A stretch of DNA of 58,200 nt. It comes from Sphingobium phenoxybenzoativorans. GTDB taxonomy: Bacteria > Pseudomonadota > Alphaproteobacteria > Sphingomonadales > Sphingomonadaceae. The notes below the pieces were generated by a model. It was not told the origin of the DNA and made no database searches. It was given only the letters and a program-made list of their open reading frames with translations. The stretch lies in assembly GCF_001757355.1 (NCBI RefSeq), contig NZ_MINO01000022.1:1-58200 (forward strand), given 5' to 3'. Made by a program: the position numbers and the translations under genes. Positions 18,771-26,268 of this stretch are shown here, piece by piece; position 1 is the stretch's first letter; the number at the start of each line of letters is the position of its first letter.

Positions 18771-20287
18771 CCGAAGACCCCGTGGATGAACCAGCGGTGC
18801 GATCCCGTCGCTGTGTCTTCGCCGTCACCGGCACGATAAAGCCAGTAGCGTTCGCCGGCGTCGTCCTCGACCCGAAAATAGTCTCGGACGGCGACCAACT
18901 CCGCGTCGCGTTTCCACCACTCGCCGAATACGCGCTCCGGCCCATCTCCGCGGCGCAGCCGACGACGGACGCCGCGCCAGGTAAATGAAACGGGTGGATG
19001 GTCGGGCAACAGCGCTACAGTCTCGACCTGCTCCGGATGGGCCAGCAGACGCGAGGGCCGGGGCCAATGGCCGGGCCATGCTGCGCCTGTATCGGCGGCC
19101 ATCGCCGGAATGCGGCCAACGGAGCGTTCCGGGACGTCGCTCGCAACCGGCGCCAGCCGATAGAGCGCGTGCTCACCTACCCGGTTCATGAGCGTATCGA
19201 TCAGGTCCGAGACGTCCGGTGTACTCTCCTCTATCAGCGAACTGACGGTCTGCCGGCGCTCGATCGGCTCGGCGACGCTGGCTGCAAGCGTCATCACCTC
19301 GATCCCAAAGCCGGGCTCGATCGTCTCGATCTTGTCGCATAAGAGGCGCGTCAGGCGCTTTGTATCCCGGACCGGCGTCGCCATTCCAACCCGGACCGCC
19401 TGTGAGCGACTGTCGACACGGTGGCAGATGAGGTCGAGCCGTCGTGCGCCGAGACCAGCTGTCTCGAGGCGGTCGCAGAGCTGATCGACGAGCTTGGCGA
19501 TGTAGCGGGCGATGGTCTCCGCCGCGCCGATCGGTTCCGCGAACGATCTGCGCACTTCGATCAGGTCGGCGGGTCGAACCGGATCAATCGGCTCTGACAG
19601 ATCGCCGAGCGCTTGATCGATACGGCGGCCGATTGCTGGACCGAAGCGCAGGGTGAGCGGCGCGCGCGGCTGCGAGAGGATATCGCCGATGGTTTCGAAG
19701 CCAAGCGTTCGCAGCGCCGCGACGATCGAAGCGTCGATGCGCAGCGAGGCCAGCGGAAGCGGTTCTAACAGCGATGCATCATGACGTTCAGGAGCGATTA
19801 TCGTTGGACGGGCTGCAAACCGGGCCAAGGCGTGGGCTGCGCCCCAGCTGTCGGCGATCGCGCCGCGAGCGGCGATGCCAGACATTGCCAGCCTTCCGAT
19901 CAGGCCCTCCAGCATGGCGGCTTCGCCGCCGTGAAGGTGATCGGCTCCGGTCGAGTCGATGATGATCCCGTCTGGAGGATCAGGGGCCACGACAGGCGCG
20001 TAGCGCAGGAGCCAGGTGGCGAGCCGATCAAGTGCCTCCACATCGGCTGCCGGCTCGGCATCTTGCACGATGAGGTCTGGCACGAGGACCTGAGCCTTGG
20101 TCACAGGCATGCCGGGGCAAAGGCTGGCGGCCACGGCAGCGGCATTCGCCGCCAACACCACCCGCCTGTTTCCTTCCCGGCCAATCAGGACGAGCGGCGC
20201 CTCAGCCGGAGGCGCCGCGTCGCCAGCCTTCCGCCGGAGCCGGTCGGTGGACCAACTCGGCAGGAAGAGCGAGACGACCCGTGTCAT
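18767..20287 (-). CDS. imuB: ImuB, inactive Y-family polymerase homologue
   Basis: A 506-residue protein starting [19 protein letters not shown]. It has the Y-family fold layout but lacks the catalytic acidic set of DinB, as expected for ImuB. The ImuB role is to bridge ImuA, DnaE2 and the beta clamp. The ATG at 20287 has GGAGG six bases upstream; a longer start at 20314 is possible but lacks this. The gene begins 85 bp inside the 3' end of imuA and ends overlapping dnaE2 by four bases, so the three are one transcription unit under the LexA box at 20992. Confidence 0.93.
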   Translation of the reverse strand: MTRVVSLFLPSWSTDRLRRKAGDAAPPAEAPLVLIGREGNRRVVLAANAAAVAASLCPGMPVTKAQVLVPDLIVQDAEPAADVEALDRLATWLLRYAPVVAPDPPDGIIIDSTGADHLHGGEAAMLEGLIGRLAMSGIAARGAIADSWGAAHALARFAARPTIIAPERHDASLLEPLPLASLRIDASIVAALRTLGFETIGDILSQPRAPLTLRFGPAIGRRIDQALGDLSEPIDPVRPADLIEVRRSFAEPIGAAETIARYIAKLVDQLCDRLETAGLGARRLDLICHRVDSRSQAVRVGMATPVRDTKRLTRLLCDKIETIEPGFGIEVMTLAASVAEPIERRQTVSSLIEESTPDVSDLIDTLMNRVGEHALYRLAPVASDVPERSVGRIPAMAADTGAAWPGHWPRPSRLLAHPEQVETVALLPDHPPVSFTWRGVRRRLRRGDGPERVFGEWWKRDAELVAVRDYFRVEDDAGERYWLYRAGDGEDTATGSHRWFIHGVFG

Positions 20288-20954
20288 CGCACGCCTCCAA
20301 CTCGAAATCTGCACTCTCGCCCGCGCGTGCGCGGATCAGTTCGACTAGCCAGCGGGCACGCCCTACGCCCGGAACAGGCAGAGGTGTCGATGGCACCATA
20401 GACACGCGCCAGCGTGTCATCGCGGCGGTGGGTTGGCCGAAATCAGTGGCTTCGGTCTGTCGTCGCCAACGCCGCAGCGCGATCCCGATCGATCCGCTTC
20501 CCTCGGCCGCCAACTGCAGGCGGCGCGAGGCTGTCATGGAAAGCCGCGCCACCTCACCGAGAACCGCCCCTAGGCCACCATGGCGCAGCCCTTCCTCCAT
20601 GCAGGCCAACACGGTCTTGTCATCGCCGGCTTCGAGATAGATTACGCGATCGGACGCGAGACCAGCTTGAGCGATCGCCGGCGCGAAGAGATCTGGACGC
20701 GTGATGCACCACAGGATCTTGCCCTTGGTCCGTGCCGCGACACCCGCGCTGAACAATGCCGCCGCCGCCCCATCGACCGCGCCGTTCCCGCCCCCTGCGA
20801 TCTCATGCAGGGCGCCAAGCGCCAACCCGCCACCGGGGAGTCGTGAGTCGACGTCGGCAATCCCAAACGGGAGAACCGTATTGGCGCGCCGGCTTCTGCC
20901 TTCGATCTTTTCGATCTGCGCGCGCAAAGACTCTATGGCGGGCTCGGGCCGCAC
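20202..20954 (-). CDS. imuA: ImuA, RecA-like mutasome protein
   Basis: A 250-residue RecA-fold protein with a GTG start. It opens with a helical segment and continues ANTVLPFGIADVDSRLPGGGLALGALHEI, the typical ImuA/SulA-like beginning. The C-terminus ([24 protein letters not shown], then GRLALPAEL) also matches ImuA. It supports DnaE2/ImuB-dependent mutagenesis, apparently by modulating RecA. The start lies 38 bp from a perfect LexA box. An 85-bp overlap with imuB is large but both ends are supported by family-like termini. Confidence 0.92.
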   Translation of the reverse strand: MRPEPAIESLRAQIEKIEGRSRRANTVLPFGIADVDSRLPGGGLALGALHEIAGGGNGAVDGAAAALFSAGVAARTKGKILWCITRPDLFAPAIAQAGLASDRVIYLEAGDDKTVLACMEEGLRHGGLGAVLGEVARLSMTASRRLQLAAEGSGSIGIALRRWRRQTEATDFGQPTAAMTRWRVSMVPSTPLPVPGVGRARWLVELIRARAGESADFELEACDDTGRLALPAELVHRPAPAEGWRRGASG

Positions 20955-20991
20955 TCTTTTCCTTGACCTCCGGAGACGGGTATAGCATTGT

Positions 20992-21006
20992 GTTCATGTT
21001 TTGTTC
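20992..21006 (-). promoter_or_regulatory. LexA (SOS) box upstream of imuA
   Basis: GTTC at 20992-20995 and GTTC at 21003-21006 are separated by exactly seven bases, the direct-repeat form bound by alphaproteobacterial LexA. The box lies 38 bp before the imuA start and about 85 bp from the leader of the divergent restriction operon. Control of imuA-imuB-dnaE2 is strongly expected; an effect on the divergent operon is only a possibility. Confidence 0.85.
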
Positions 21007-21091
21007 TTTGATGGCTGGAGAGTCAAGGCTGTTTAACTCCGCACAATGCCAGTTGAATTTTTAAGGACTCTCGGCCAAGATCGATTGGTTG

Positions 21092-21117
21092 CCGCGGAAT
21101 GCCGCGGATCGCCGCGG
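21092..21117 (+). promoter_or_regulatory. Three phased CCGCGG sites in the restriction-operon leader
   Basis: CCGCGG occurs at 21092-21097, 21102-21107 and 21112-21117, each in a 10-bp tandem unit. Eco29kI, the characterised relative of the nuclease encoded downstream, recognises CCGCGG. The array ends one base before the end of the GGAGG ribosome-binding site of the first gene. It could let methylation or the ribbon-helix-helix protein control expression. Identity of the target for this particular enzyme is inferred from homology. Confidence 0.55.
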
Positions 21118-21128
21118 AGGTTGGAAGC

Positions 21129-21332
21129 TTGGGCAAGGATGGGCGGGATGCCGAGCGCGTCACCACTACATTGGCCAGGCGTCAGAAGGCCGAGCTTGAT
21201 AGGCTCGCGAAGGCGCAAGGGGTCAAGGTAGCGTGGCTGATCCGGCGTGCGATTGAACGATATTTGGATGAAGCGGCTGGTGGCCCGATGCTACCGCTCG
21301 AACTAGAAGGAGGCGGAGATGTTAAGCGCTGA
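21129..21332 (+). CDS. Ribbon-helix-helix (CopG/MetJ-like) protein leading the restriction operon
   Basis: A 67-residue protein. Its core RVTTTLARRQKAELDRL, then AKAQGVKVAWLIRRAIERYL, reads as one short strand followed by two helices, the ribbon-helix-helix pattern of small DNA-binding repressors. The TTG at 21129 was preferred because GGAGG lies 8 bases upstream (21116-21120). An in-frame ATG at 21099 would add 10 residues but has no ribosome-binding site and lies within the CCGCGG array. The 3' end overlaps the methyltransferase start by 14 bp. It is probably the control protein of the operon, a role inferred from position and fold. Confidence 0.65.
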   Translation: MGKDGRDAERVTTTLARRQKAELDRLAKAQGVKVAWLIRRAIERYLDEAAGGPMLPLELEGGGDVKR

Positions 21333-22485
21333 ACTCTTCGCCGGTTGTGGCGGGCTTGCTCTGGGGATGTCCCGGGCAGGCTTCAAACACGCATATATGG
21401 CTGAGTTCGATCGTGACGCGGTTGAAACGGTTCTTCATAACAAGCTGAATGGCGTCGAGCACGTGCGTGACTGGCCTATGGGTTTACAGGACGTTCGTGA
21501 GATCGATTGGGAGAAAATTGCCACTCTTGACCTGATCTCCGGTGGGCCGCCGTGTCAGCCATTTGGGATAGGCGGAAAAAAGCTTGGCCAGGACGATCAT
21601 CGCGATATGTGGCCAGAGGCTATCCGCGCCATTCGTGAGGCCTCACCGCGGATGTTCCTGTTCGAGAACGTTCGCAACCTCGCTGGTCCGCGTTTCCAAC
21701 CGTACCTCAACTGGATAATCGCGAGCCTAGAGCGCCCAAGGGTGCTTCGGCGCGACGGCGAAAGCCATGGGTCGCATCTAACGAGGTTGAACGCCTCGCG
21801 ATCGAAGCGCGAATATCGCGTTGTTTGGCAACTGGTGAACGCCGCTGATTATGGCGCGGCGCAAATTCGCCATCGCGTCCTTATCTTCGGAGTTCATATG
21901 AGCGTCGGTGTTGCGCCGACGTTGATGGTTCCGACGCATTCTCGAGATCGGTTGCTGTGGGATCAATTCGTAACAGGCGAATACTGGAAGCGTCATGGTT
22001 TGAAGCCACGTAAGGAGGCTGTCCTTGAGCAGGATCGACGCCGCGTCGCGGCTCTGAAGAAGCTCGCGATTGCTCCATCAACACAGCCTTGGATGACCGT
22101 TCGGGATACATTGCTTGGCCTCGGCGAACCCAATGGAAAACGCAACCATGTTCTGCAGACTGGTGCGCGGGTTTATCCTGGACATACGGGTAGCCCCCTC
22201 GATCTGCCTGCAAAAGCACTGAAGGCAGGAGACCACGGCGTTCCCGGGGGGGAAAACATGATGGTTCGAGACGACGGGACCGTCCGCTATTTCACTACCC
22301 GGGAGGCTGCTCGCCTTGTGGGGCTCCCTGACGAATACGAATTTCCCCGCTCTTGGACGGAAAGTATGCGCCAATTGGGCAATGCGGTTCCCGCCCAGCT
22401 TGGAGCTGCCGCCGGGGAGTGGCTTGTGGGTCTTGCGGCTGGTGGAGCGCAACCTTCGCTAGTACCAGCAAGAAAGGCGGCGTAA
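21319..22485 (+). CDS. C5-cytosine DNA methyltransferase (type II modification enzyme)
   Basis: A 388-residue protein with the ordered m5C methyltransferase motifs: FAGCGGLALG (I) at residues 7-16, GGPPCQPFG (IV) with the catalytic Cys79, FENVRN (VI), QIRHR (VIII) and GNAVP (X). AAGGAGG six bases before the ATG gives a strong start. The enzyme transfers methyl from SAM to carbon 5 of cytosine. The next gene encodes an Eco29kI-like endonuclease, so the expected target is CCGCGG or a relative; this is inference. Base composition is visibly less GC-rich than the flanking mutasome genes, suggesting separate transfer. Confidence 0.93.
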   Translation: MLSAELFAGCGGLALGMSRAGFKHAYMAEFDRDAVETVLHNKLNGVEHVRDWPMGLQDVREIDWEKIATLDLISGGPPCQPFGIGGKKLGQDDHRDMWPEAIRAIREASPRMFLFENVRNLAGPRFQPYLNWIIASLERPRVLRRDGESHGSHLTRLNASRSKREYRVVWQLVNAADYGAAQIRHRVLIFGVHMSVGVAPTLMVPTHSRDRLLWDQFVTGEYWKRHGLKPRKEAVLEQDRRRVAALKKLAIAPSTQPWMTVRDTLLGLGEPNGKRNHVLQTGARVYPGHTGSPLDLPAKALKAGDHGVPGGENMMVRDDGTVRYFTTREAARLVGLPDEYEFPRSWTESMRQLGNAVPAQLGAAAGEWLVGLAAGGAQPSLVPARKAA

Positions 22486-22563
22486 GGATTGAGCCTTGCC
22501 GTAGCCGGGAGAACGAGTCGCGACCAGAAGACCTCGTGTCGGCATACCGAAGAGGGATGAAGG

Positions 22564-23511
22564 ATGGCGCTCGCACCTGATCGCGCTGCGATTAAGGCAC
22601 TCGAGGATGCGTTAAGCGCGGTGCTAGCTGCTGCTGGCGAGAATCCGCCACAAGCCGTGGTAAGGCGTATACGAGAGGGCCTCGCCTCGCATGCGGCGGC
22701 TCTCGAAGCTGCAAGATCGGCCACCGATCCAATTCGGATGCCGAGAGCAACGTTTGATCCGGCCGATCCAAAGGCCATCGGGCGCATGGTCTCAATCGCC
22801 CTTCTCGCTCAGCCTATGATTCCGCTCGCCGATGTCCGCACAGCGTATGGCTCCGGCGTGTACGCGATCTACTATCGCGGCGAGCATCCACTTTATGCGG
22901 GCATCTCTGGGTCGGAAACACCAATCTACGTCGGCAAAGCCGATCCTGCCAATGACGATGCAAGCACTACCCGTGAACAGGGTGCAAAGCTGACCGCGCG
23001 CCTGCTGGAGCATGCGGGCACCATTGGTACGGCCGAGGCCTACACCGATCGACTGCCAGAACATCTCTCACCCATCAGACTGGCGGATTTTCGATGTAGG
23101 CGTTTGGTATGCGCGACGAACGCGCAACTCGTGGCTGAAAAGCATCTGATCCGCACGTTCTGGCCGATCTGGAATGCCGAGACGAAAGCGTGCTGGGGCA
23201 TGAGCAAGCACGGCGATGCGGCGTCCACACGCGCCAACAAGCGCTCACCTTGGGACGTGGTCCACCCTGGCCGCGCCTGGGCAATGGATGAACGACTGGT
23301 CGATTCACTCAGTCCCACCGAAATTGAAGGCCGCATCCAGAGCACCTTGCAGCGTGTGCCCGCGCGGTTGGATCATGCGGCGCTCTTGGAAGAGATGCTG
23401 GAAGGGTTCCGCCAAGACGACCTAGTTAGCCGAGAGAGTGAGGAACCTCCAGTCGGTGAGGAAGCAGCTGGGCCAGCGCCCGACGAGGCTGGTGGTGCGG
23501 AAGACGAATGA
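22564..23511 (+). CDS. Eco29kI-like GIY-YIG type II restriction endonuclease
   Basis: A 315-residue protein. The GIY-YIG core reads GVYAIYY near residues 98-104 and PIYVGKA near 120-126, followed by conserved basic and Glu positions (AEKHLIRTFWPIWNAE). This spacing matches Eco29kI-type enzymes, which cut CCGC/GG without the PD-(D/E)xK fold. It is about 100 residues longer than Eco29kI (214), with an extra N-terminal helical part and an acidic C-terminal tail. It follows the methyltransferase by 78 bp; its 3' end overlaps the vsr start. The family call is firm; specificity is inferred. Confidence 0.85.
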   Translation: MALAPDRAAIKALEDALSAVLAAAGENPPQAVVRRIREGLASHAAALEAARSATDPIRMPRATFDPADPKAIGRMVSIALLAQPMIPLADVRTAYGSGVYAIYYRGEHPLYAGISGSETPIYVGKADPANDDASTTREQGAKLTARLLEHAGTIGTAEAYTDRLPEHLSPIRLADFRCRRLVCATNAQLVAEKHLIRTFWPIWNAETKACWGMSKHGDAASTRANKRSPWDVVHPGRAWAMDERLVDSLSPTEIEGRIQSTLQRVPARLDHAALLEEMLEGFRQDDLVSRESEEPPVGEEAAGPAPDEAGGAEDE

Positions 23512-23950
23512 AACAGACAAGGCCAGAAGCGCTCAAATGGCGCTTATCAAGGCGCGGGACACAAAACCTGAGCTGAAGGTCCGGCGCGCGATGCATGCGG
23601 CTGGCTTACGCTACCGACTTCACGCGAAGGATTTACCTGGCCGGCCTGATTTGGTGTTTCGTTCACGGCGTATCGCGGTTTTCGTGCATGGCTGTTTTTG
23701 GCACCAACATCCGGATCCCGCCTGCAAGCTAGCGCGAATGCCAAAGTCAAAGCTTGACTTTTGGAGGCCTAAACTAGTGGGCAATCGCGAACGGGATTTG
23801 AGAACGCGCGGCGAGCTGGAGGCGCGTGGCTGGTATGTCCTGGAGGTTTGGGAATGCCGGACGGGTGCCGATGATTTGGACGCTCTGGCGAGCAAGATAA
23901 AGAGCGCGCAGAGCGCGTTGCCGCTACGAAGGGGGAACGAGATAGAATGA
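23495..23950 (+). CDS. vsr: Very-short-patch repair endonuclease (Vsr)
   Basis: About 151 residues, matching E. coli Vsr (156). Key elements are RSAQMALIKARDTKPEL at the N-terminus, GRPDLVF and FVHGCFWHQHPDPAC in the core. Vsr nicks beside T:G mismatches arising when 5-methylcytosine deaminates, so it protects sites methylated by the upstream enzyme. No ATG suits; GTG at 23495 has GAGG about 6 bases upstream and places the conserved KARS motif eight residues in. A GTG at 23438 would extend it by 19 residues. The stop overlaps the next ATG by four bases. Confidence 0.88.
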   Translation: MRKTNETDKARSAQMALIKARDTKPELKVRRAMHAAGLRYRLHAKDLPGRPDLVFRSRRIAVFVHGCFWHQHPDPACKLARMPKSKLDFWRPKLVGNRERDLRTRGELEARGWYVLEVWECRTGADDLDALASKIKSAQSALPLRRGNEIE

Positions 23951-26268
23951 GCCAGGAATTCGATCTGACGCCGGACCCCCGCGTCCTGCAGATGCTGGGT
24001 GAGATCAACCTTCCTCAATGGCGGTGCCTCGCGGAGCTAATCGACAACTCTATCGACGGGTTCGTCCACGCGACGCGATCTGGTGACCCCATCGACGCGC
24101 CAGAGATTAGCGTCGCGCTACCGACCGCCGATAACGAGAACGCGCGCGTCACTGTCAGGGACAATGGCCCGGGGATGTCGTTTGAGTCTTTGGAAAACGC
24201 CGTTCGAGCTGGCTGGTCTGGCAACGATCCATTGTCGAATCTCGGCCTCTTTGGAATGGGCTTCAACATCGCGACGGCTCGGCTGGGCCTAGTGACCGAG
24301 GTTTGGACTAGTCGCGCCGGCGATCCCGAGGAGGTCGGCGTGCGTATCGACCTTGATGAGCTGCGCACGACCCGTAGCTTCAAGGTCCCCCGCCAGACAC
24401 GCGCCAAGCCGGATCACAACGCGCATGGGACAACGATTGTAATAAGCCGGTTGAAGCCGGATCAGCGTGCATACTTGGCGCGAGGCAACAATCAGAAAAC
24501 GGTGCGCAAGCACGTCGCGCGAGCGTACTCCTCGCTGCTCGGTCAATCAGAGGCCGGCAAGATCCGCCTGATGGTGGGAAGCACGCGCTTGGCGCCGAGG
24601 CGTCACTGCGTTTGGGGTGAGGATCGCACGGTTTCGTTTCCAGATGGCACCGTCGCCCGGGCGGTGGAGCACATTGACTTCAAGCTCGCGCCGCGTCGTT
24701 ACTGCATCCACTGCATGAGAACGCTCGCGGCGGCCGAGGAAACCTGCCCGACGGGGAGCCCGAGCTGCGAGGTGGTCGAGGCTGAGCGCCGGGTCCACGG
24801 TTGGATCGGCCTCCAACGCTATCTTCACAACACTGAGTTCGGTCTGGATTTCATCCGAAACGGGCGCAAGATCGAGATCGCGAATAAGGATTTGTTCGAA
24901 TGGAGCGACGGCGACACGGCTGAAGTGGAATATCCCACCGACGATCAGCGAGGACGCGGTCGGTTTGTTGGCGAGATACATATTGATCACTGCCGCGTAA
25001 GTTACACCAAAGACCGCTTCGAGCGGGACGATCCCGCATGGAGTGAAATGTTGCGCGTCGTTCGTGGTGACGGGCCGCTCCGGCCTATCGTCGCCAAGCA
25101 ACGGGGTTATGCTGGCAACGACAGCCCGCTTTACAAGCTCTACCAGACTTTCCGTCGGTCTAGCCCTCAAGGAAAAAACGGGCTGTGGTCACGTGTCTTG
25201 GTCGTGAAGGATAACGACCGTGCCCAGCAGATGGCAAACCTCTTCGAGGAGGATGATCCTGACTATCTGACAGACGAGCGCTGGTGGCAGCTCGTACTTG
25301 AGCAGGATAAAGAAGTCTTGGGTGAGAAACCGGCCGAGGGAGGCGATGCGCTCTTGCCGCCGGGCTTCGTAGATGAGCCGCCTGCGGGTGATCCGGAAGA
25401 CACCACAACGACCGCACCGCCCCCGCCGCAACCCGAGCCGCCAGCGCCGCCGCGTCGGCAAATCCACGAGCTATCCCGTAAGTATGTGCATCCGACTTTT
25501 AGGGTCGAGTATGAGATTCAAGCCTATGGGGTCGCCAGCAATGACCCTGATCTTCCGGCCGGTCTCCCTTGGGTTCTAAAACTTGATGACGTCGCAACCA
25601 GGACTTACGGTTTTTTGGTCGACGTGAGCCATGATGTCTTTCGTTCTACCACGATGACCCCGCTTGACGGACTTCTCACCGAGCTCACTCATCGTACGGT
25701 CGAGTTCCTAAAGGGGCAGGCGCAAGATCCCTCAGTCGCTGGCGTACTCGCCGATTTTCGTAAGCTGTATTGCCTAAATAGCCGACTCGATCCTCAGGAG
25801 ATCATCACGCTGGCGACGTCCGTCCTCAGCGACATGGCACGCGCTATCCCCACCCTTGTCGCGGACGGACAGGGCGAGGCAATGTTCAATGAACTCGAGA
25901 GCGCTGAACGCGATGCCGTCGCCCGCCGAATGGCCAATCGAGGCGTACCTGATCATAAGGCCTTAATCGCGGATGGGCGTTTCTGGGATTATGCGGACCC
26001 GGAATCCCTGAGAGAACTTTTTGCCAGACACCCTGAGCTGTTCCTGGACGGCAAGTATTGGGACGACGCTTACGGGAGCTTAGATTTCGGCAGTGACGTG
26101 ATCTCCGAACAAGCCCGTTCGGCGGTGCGCTCACGATACGACGCGTATCTCAGCGATGCCGTGTGGCTCGCCAATCAATCGCCGGCCGATATTGAGCGTG
26201 CGAGCCGAGATGCGGTGATCCGAGCGAGCTGCTCCGTGAGGCTGTTAAAATCCGACGTGTCCGACTGA
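23947..26268 (+). CDS. MORC-like GHKL ATPase with Cys4 insertion
   Basis: A 773-residue protein. The Bergerat ATP-binding fold is complete: N-box ELIDN with Glu30 and Asn34, G1 box DNGPGM at 72-77, and G2 GLFGMGFN at 100-107. An S5-like segment follows (HGTTIVISRLK). Residues 253-274 form C-x2-C-x10-C-x6-C, a probable zinc ribbon. A proline-rich linker near 490-510 precedes a 270-residue helical C-terminal part. The order resembles bacterial MORC/MutL-like ATPases found near restriction enzymes, thought to act as DNA clamps that drive partner nucleases. It overlaps vsr (ATGA) and the helicase (TGATG), so it belongs to the same operon. Confidence 0.8.
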   Translation: MSQEFDLTPDPRVLQMLGEINLPQWRCLAELIDNSIDGFVHATRSGDPIDAPEISVALPTADNENARVTVRDNGPGMSFESLENAVRAGWSGNDPLSNLGLFGMGFNIATARLGLVTEVWTSRAGDPEEVGVRIDLDELRTTRSFKVPRQTRAKPDHNAHGTTIVISRLKPDQRAYLARGNNQKTVRKHVARAYSSLLGQSEAGKIRLMVGSTRLAPRRHCVWGEDRTVSFPDGTVARAVEHIDFKLAPRRYCIHCMRTLAAAEETCPTGSPSCEVVEAERRVHGWIGLQRYLHNTEFGLDFIRNGRKIEIANKDLFEWSDGDTAEVEYPTDDQRGRGRFVGEIHIDHCRVSYTKDRFERDDPAWSEMLRVVRGDGPLRPIVAKQRGYAGNDSPLYKLYQTFRRSSPQGKNGLWSRVLVVKDNDRAQQMANLFEEDDPDYLTDERWWQLVLEQDKEVLGEKPAEGGDALLPPGFVDEPPAGDPEDTTTTAPPPPQPEPPAPPRRQIHELSRKYVHPTFRVEYEIQAYGVASNDPDLPAGLPWVLKLDDVATRTYGFLVDVSHDVFRSTTMTPLDGLLTELTHRTVEFLKGQAQDPSVAGVLADFRKLYCLNSRLDPQEIITLATSVLSDMARAIPTLVADGQGEAMFNELESAERDAVARRMANRGVPDHKALIADGRFWDYADPESLRELFARHPELFLDGKYWDDAYGSLDFGSDVISEQARSAVRSRYDAYLSDAVWLANQSPADIERASRDAVIRASCSVRLLKSDVSD

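Noticed and set aside
21092..21117. Iterons of a replication origin
   Set aside because: The three 10-bp repeats are few, short and next to a restriction operon, with no replication initiator gene nearby; a leader or operator role fits better.
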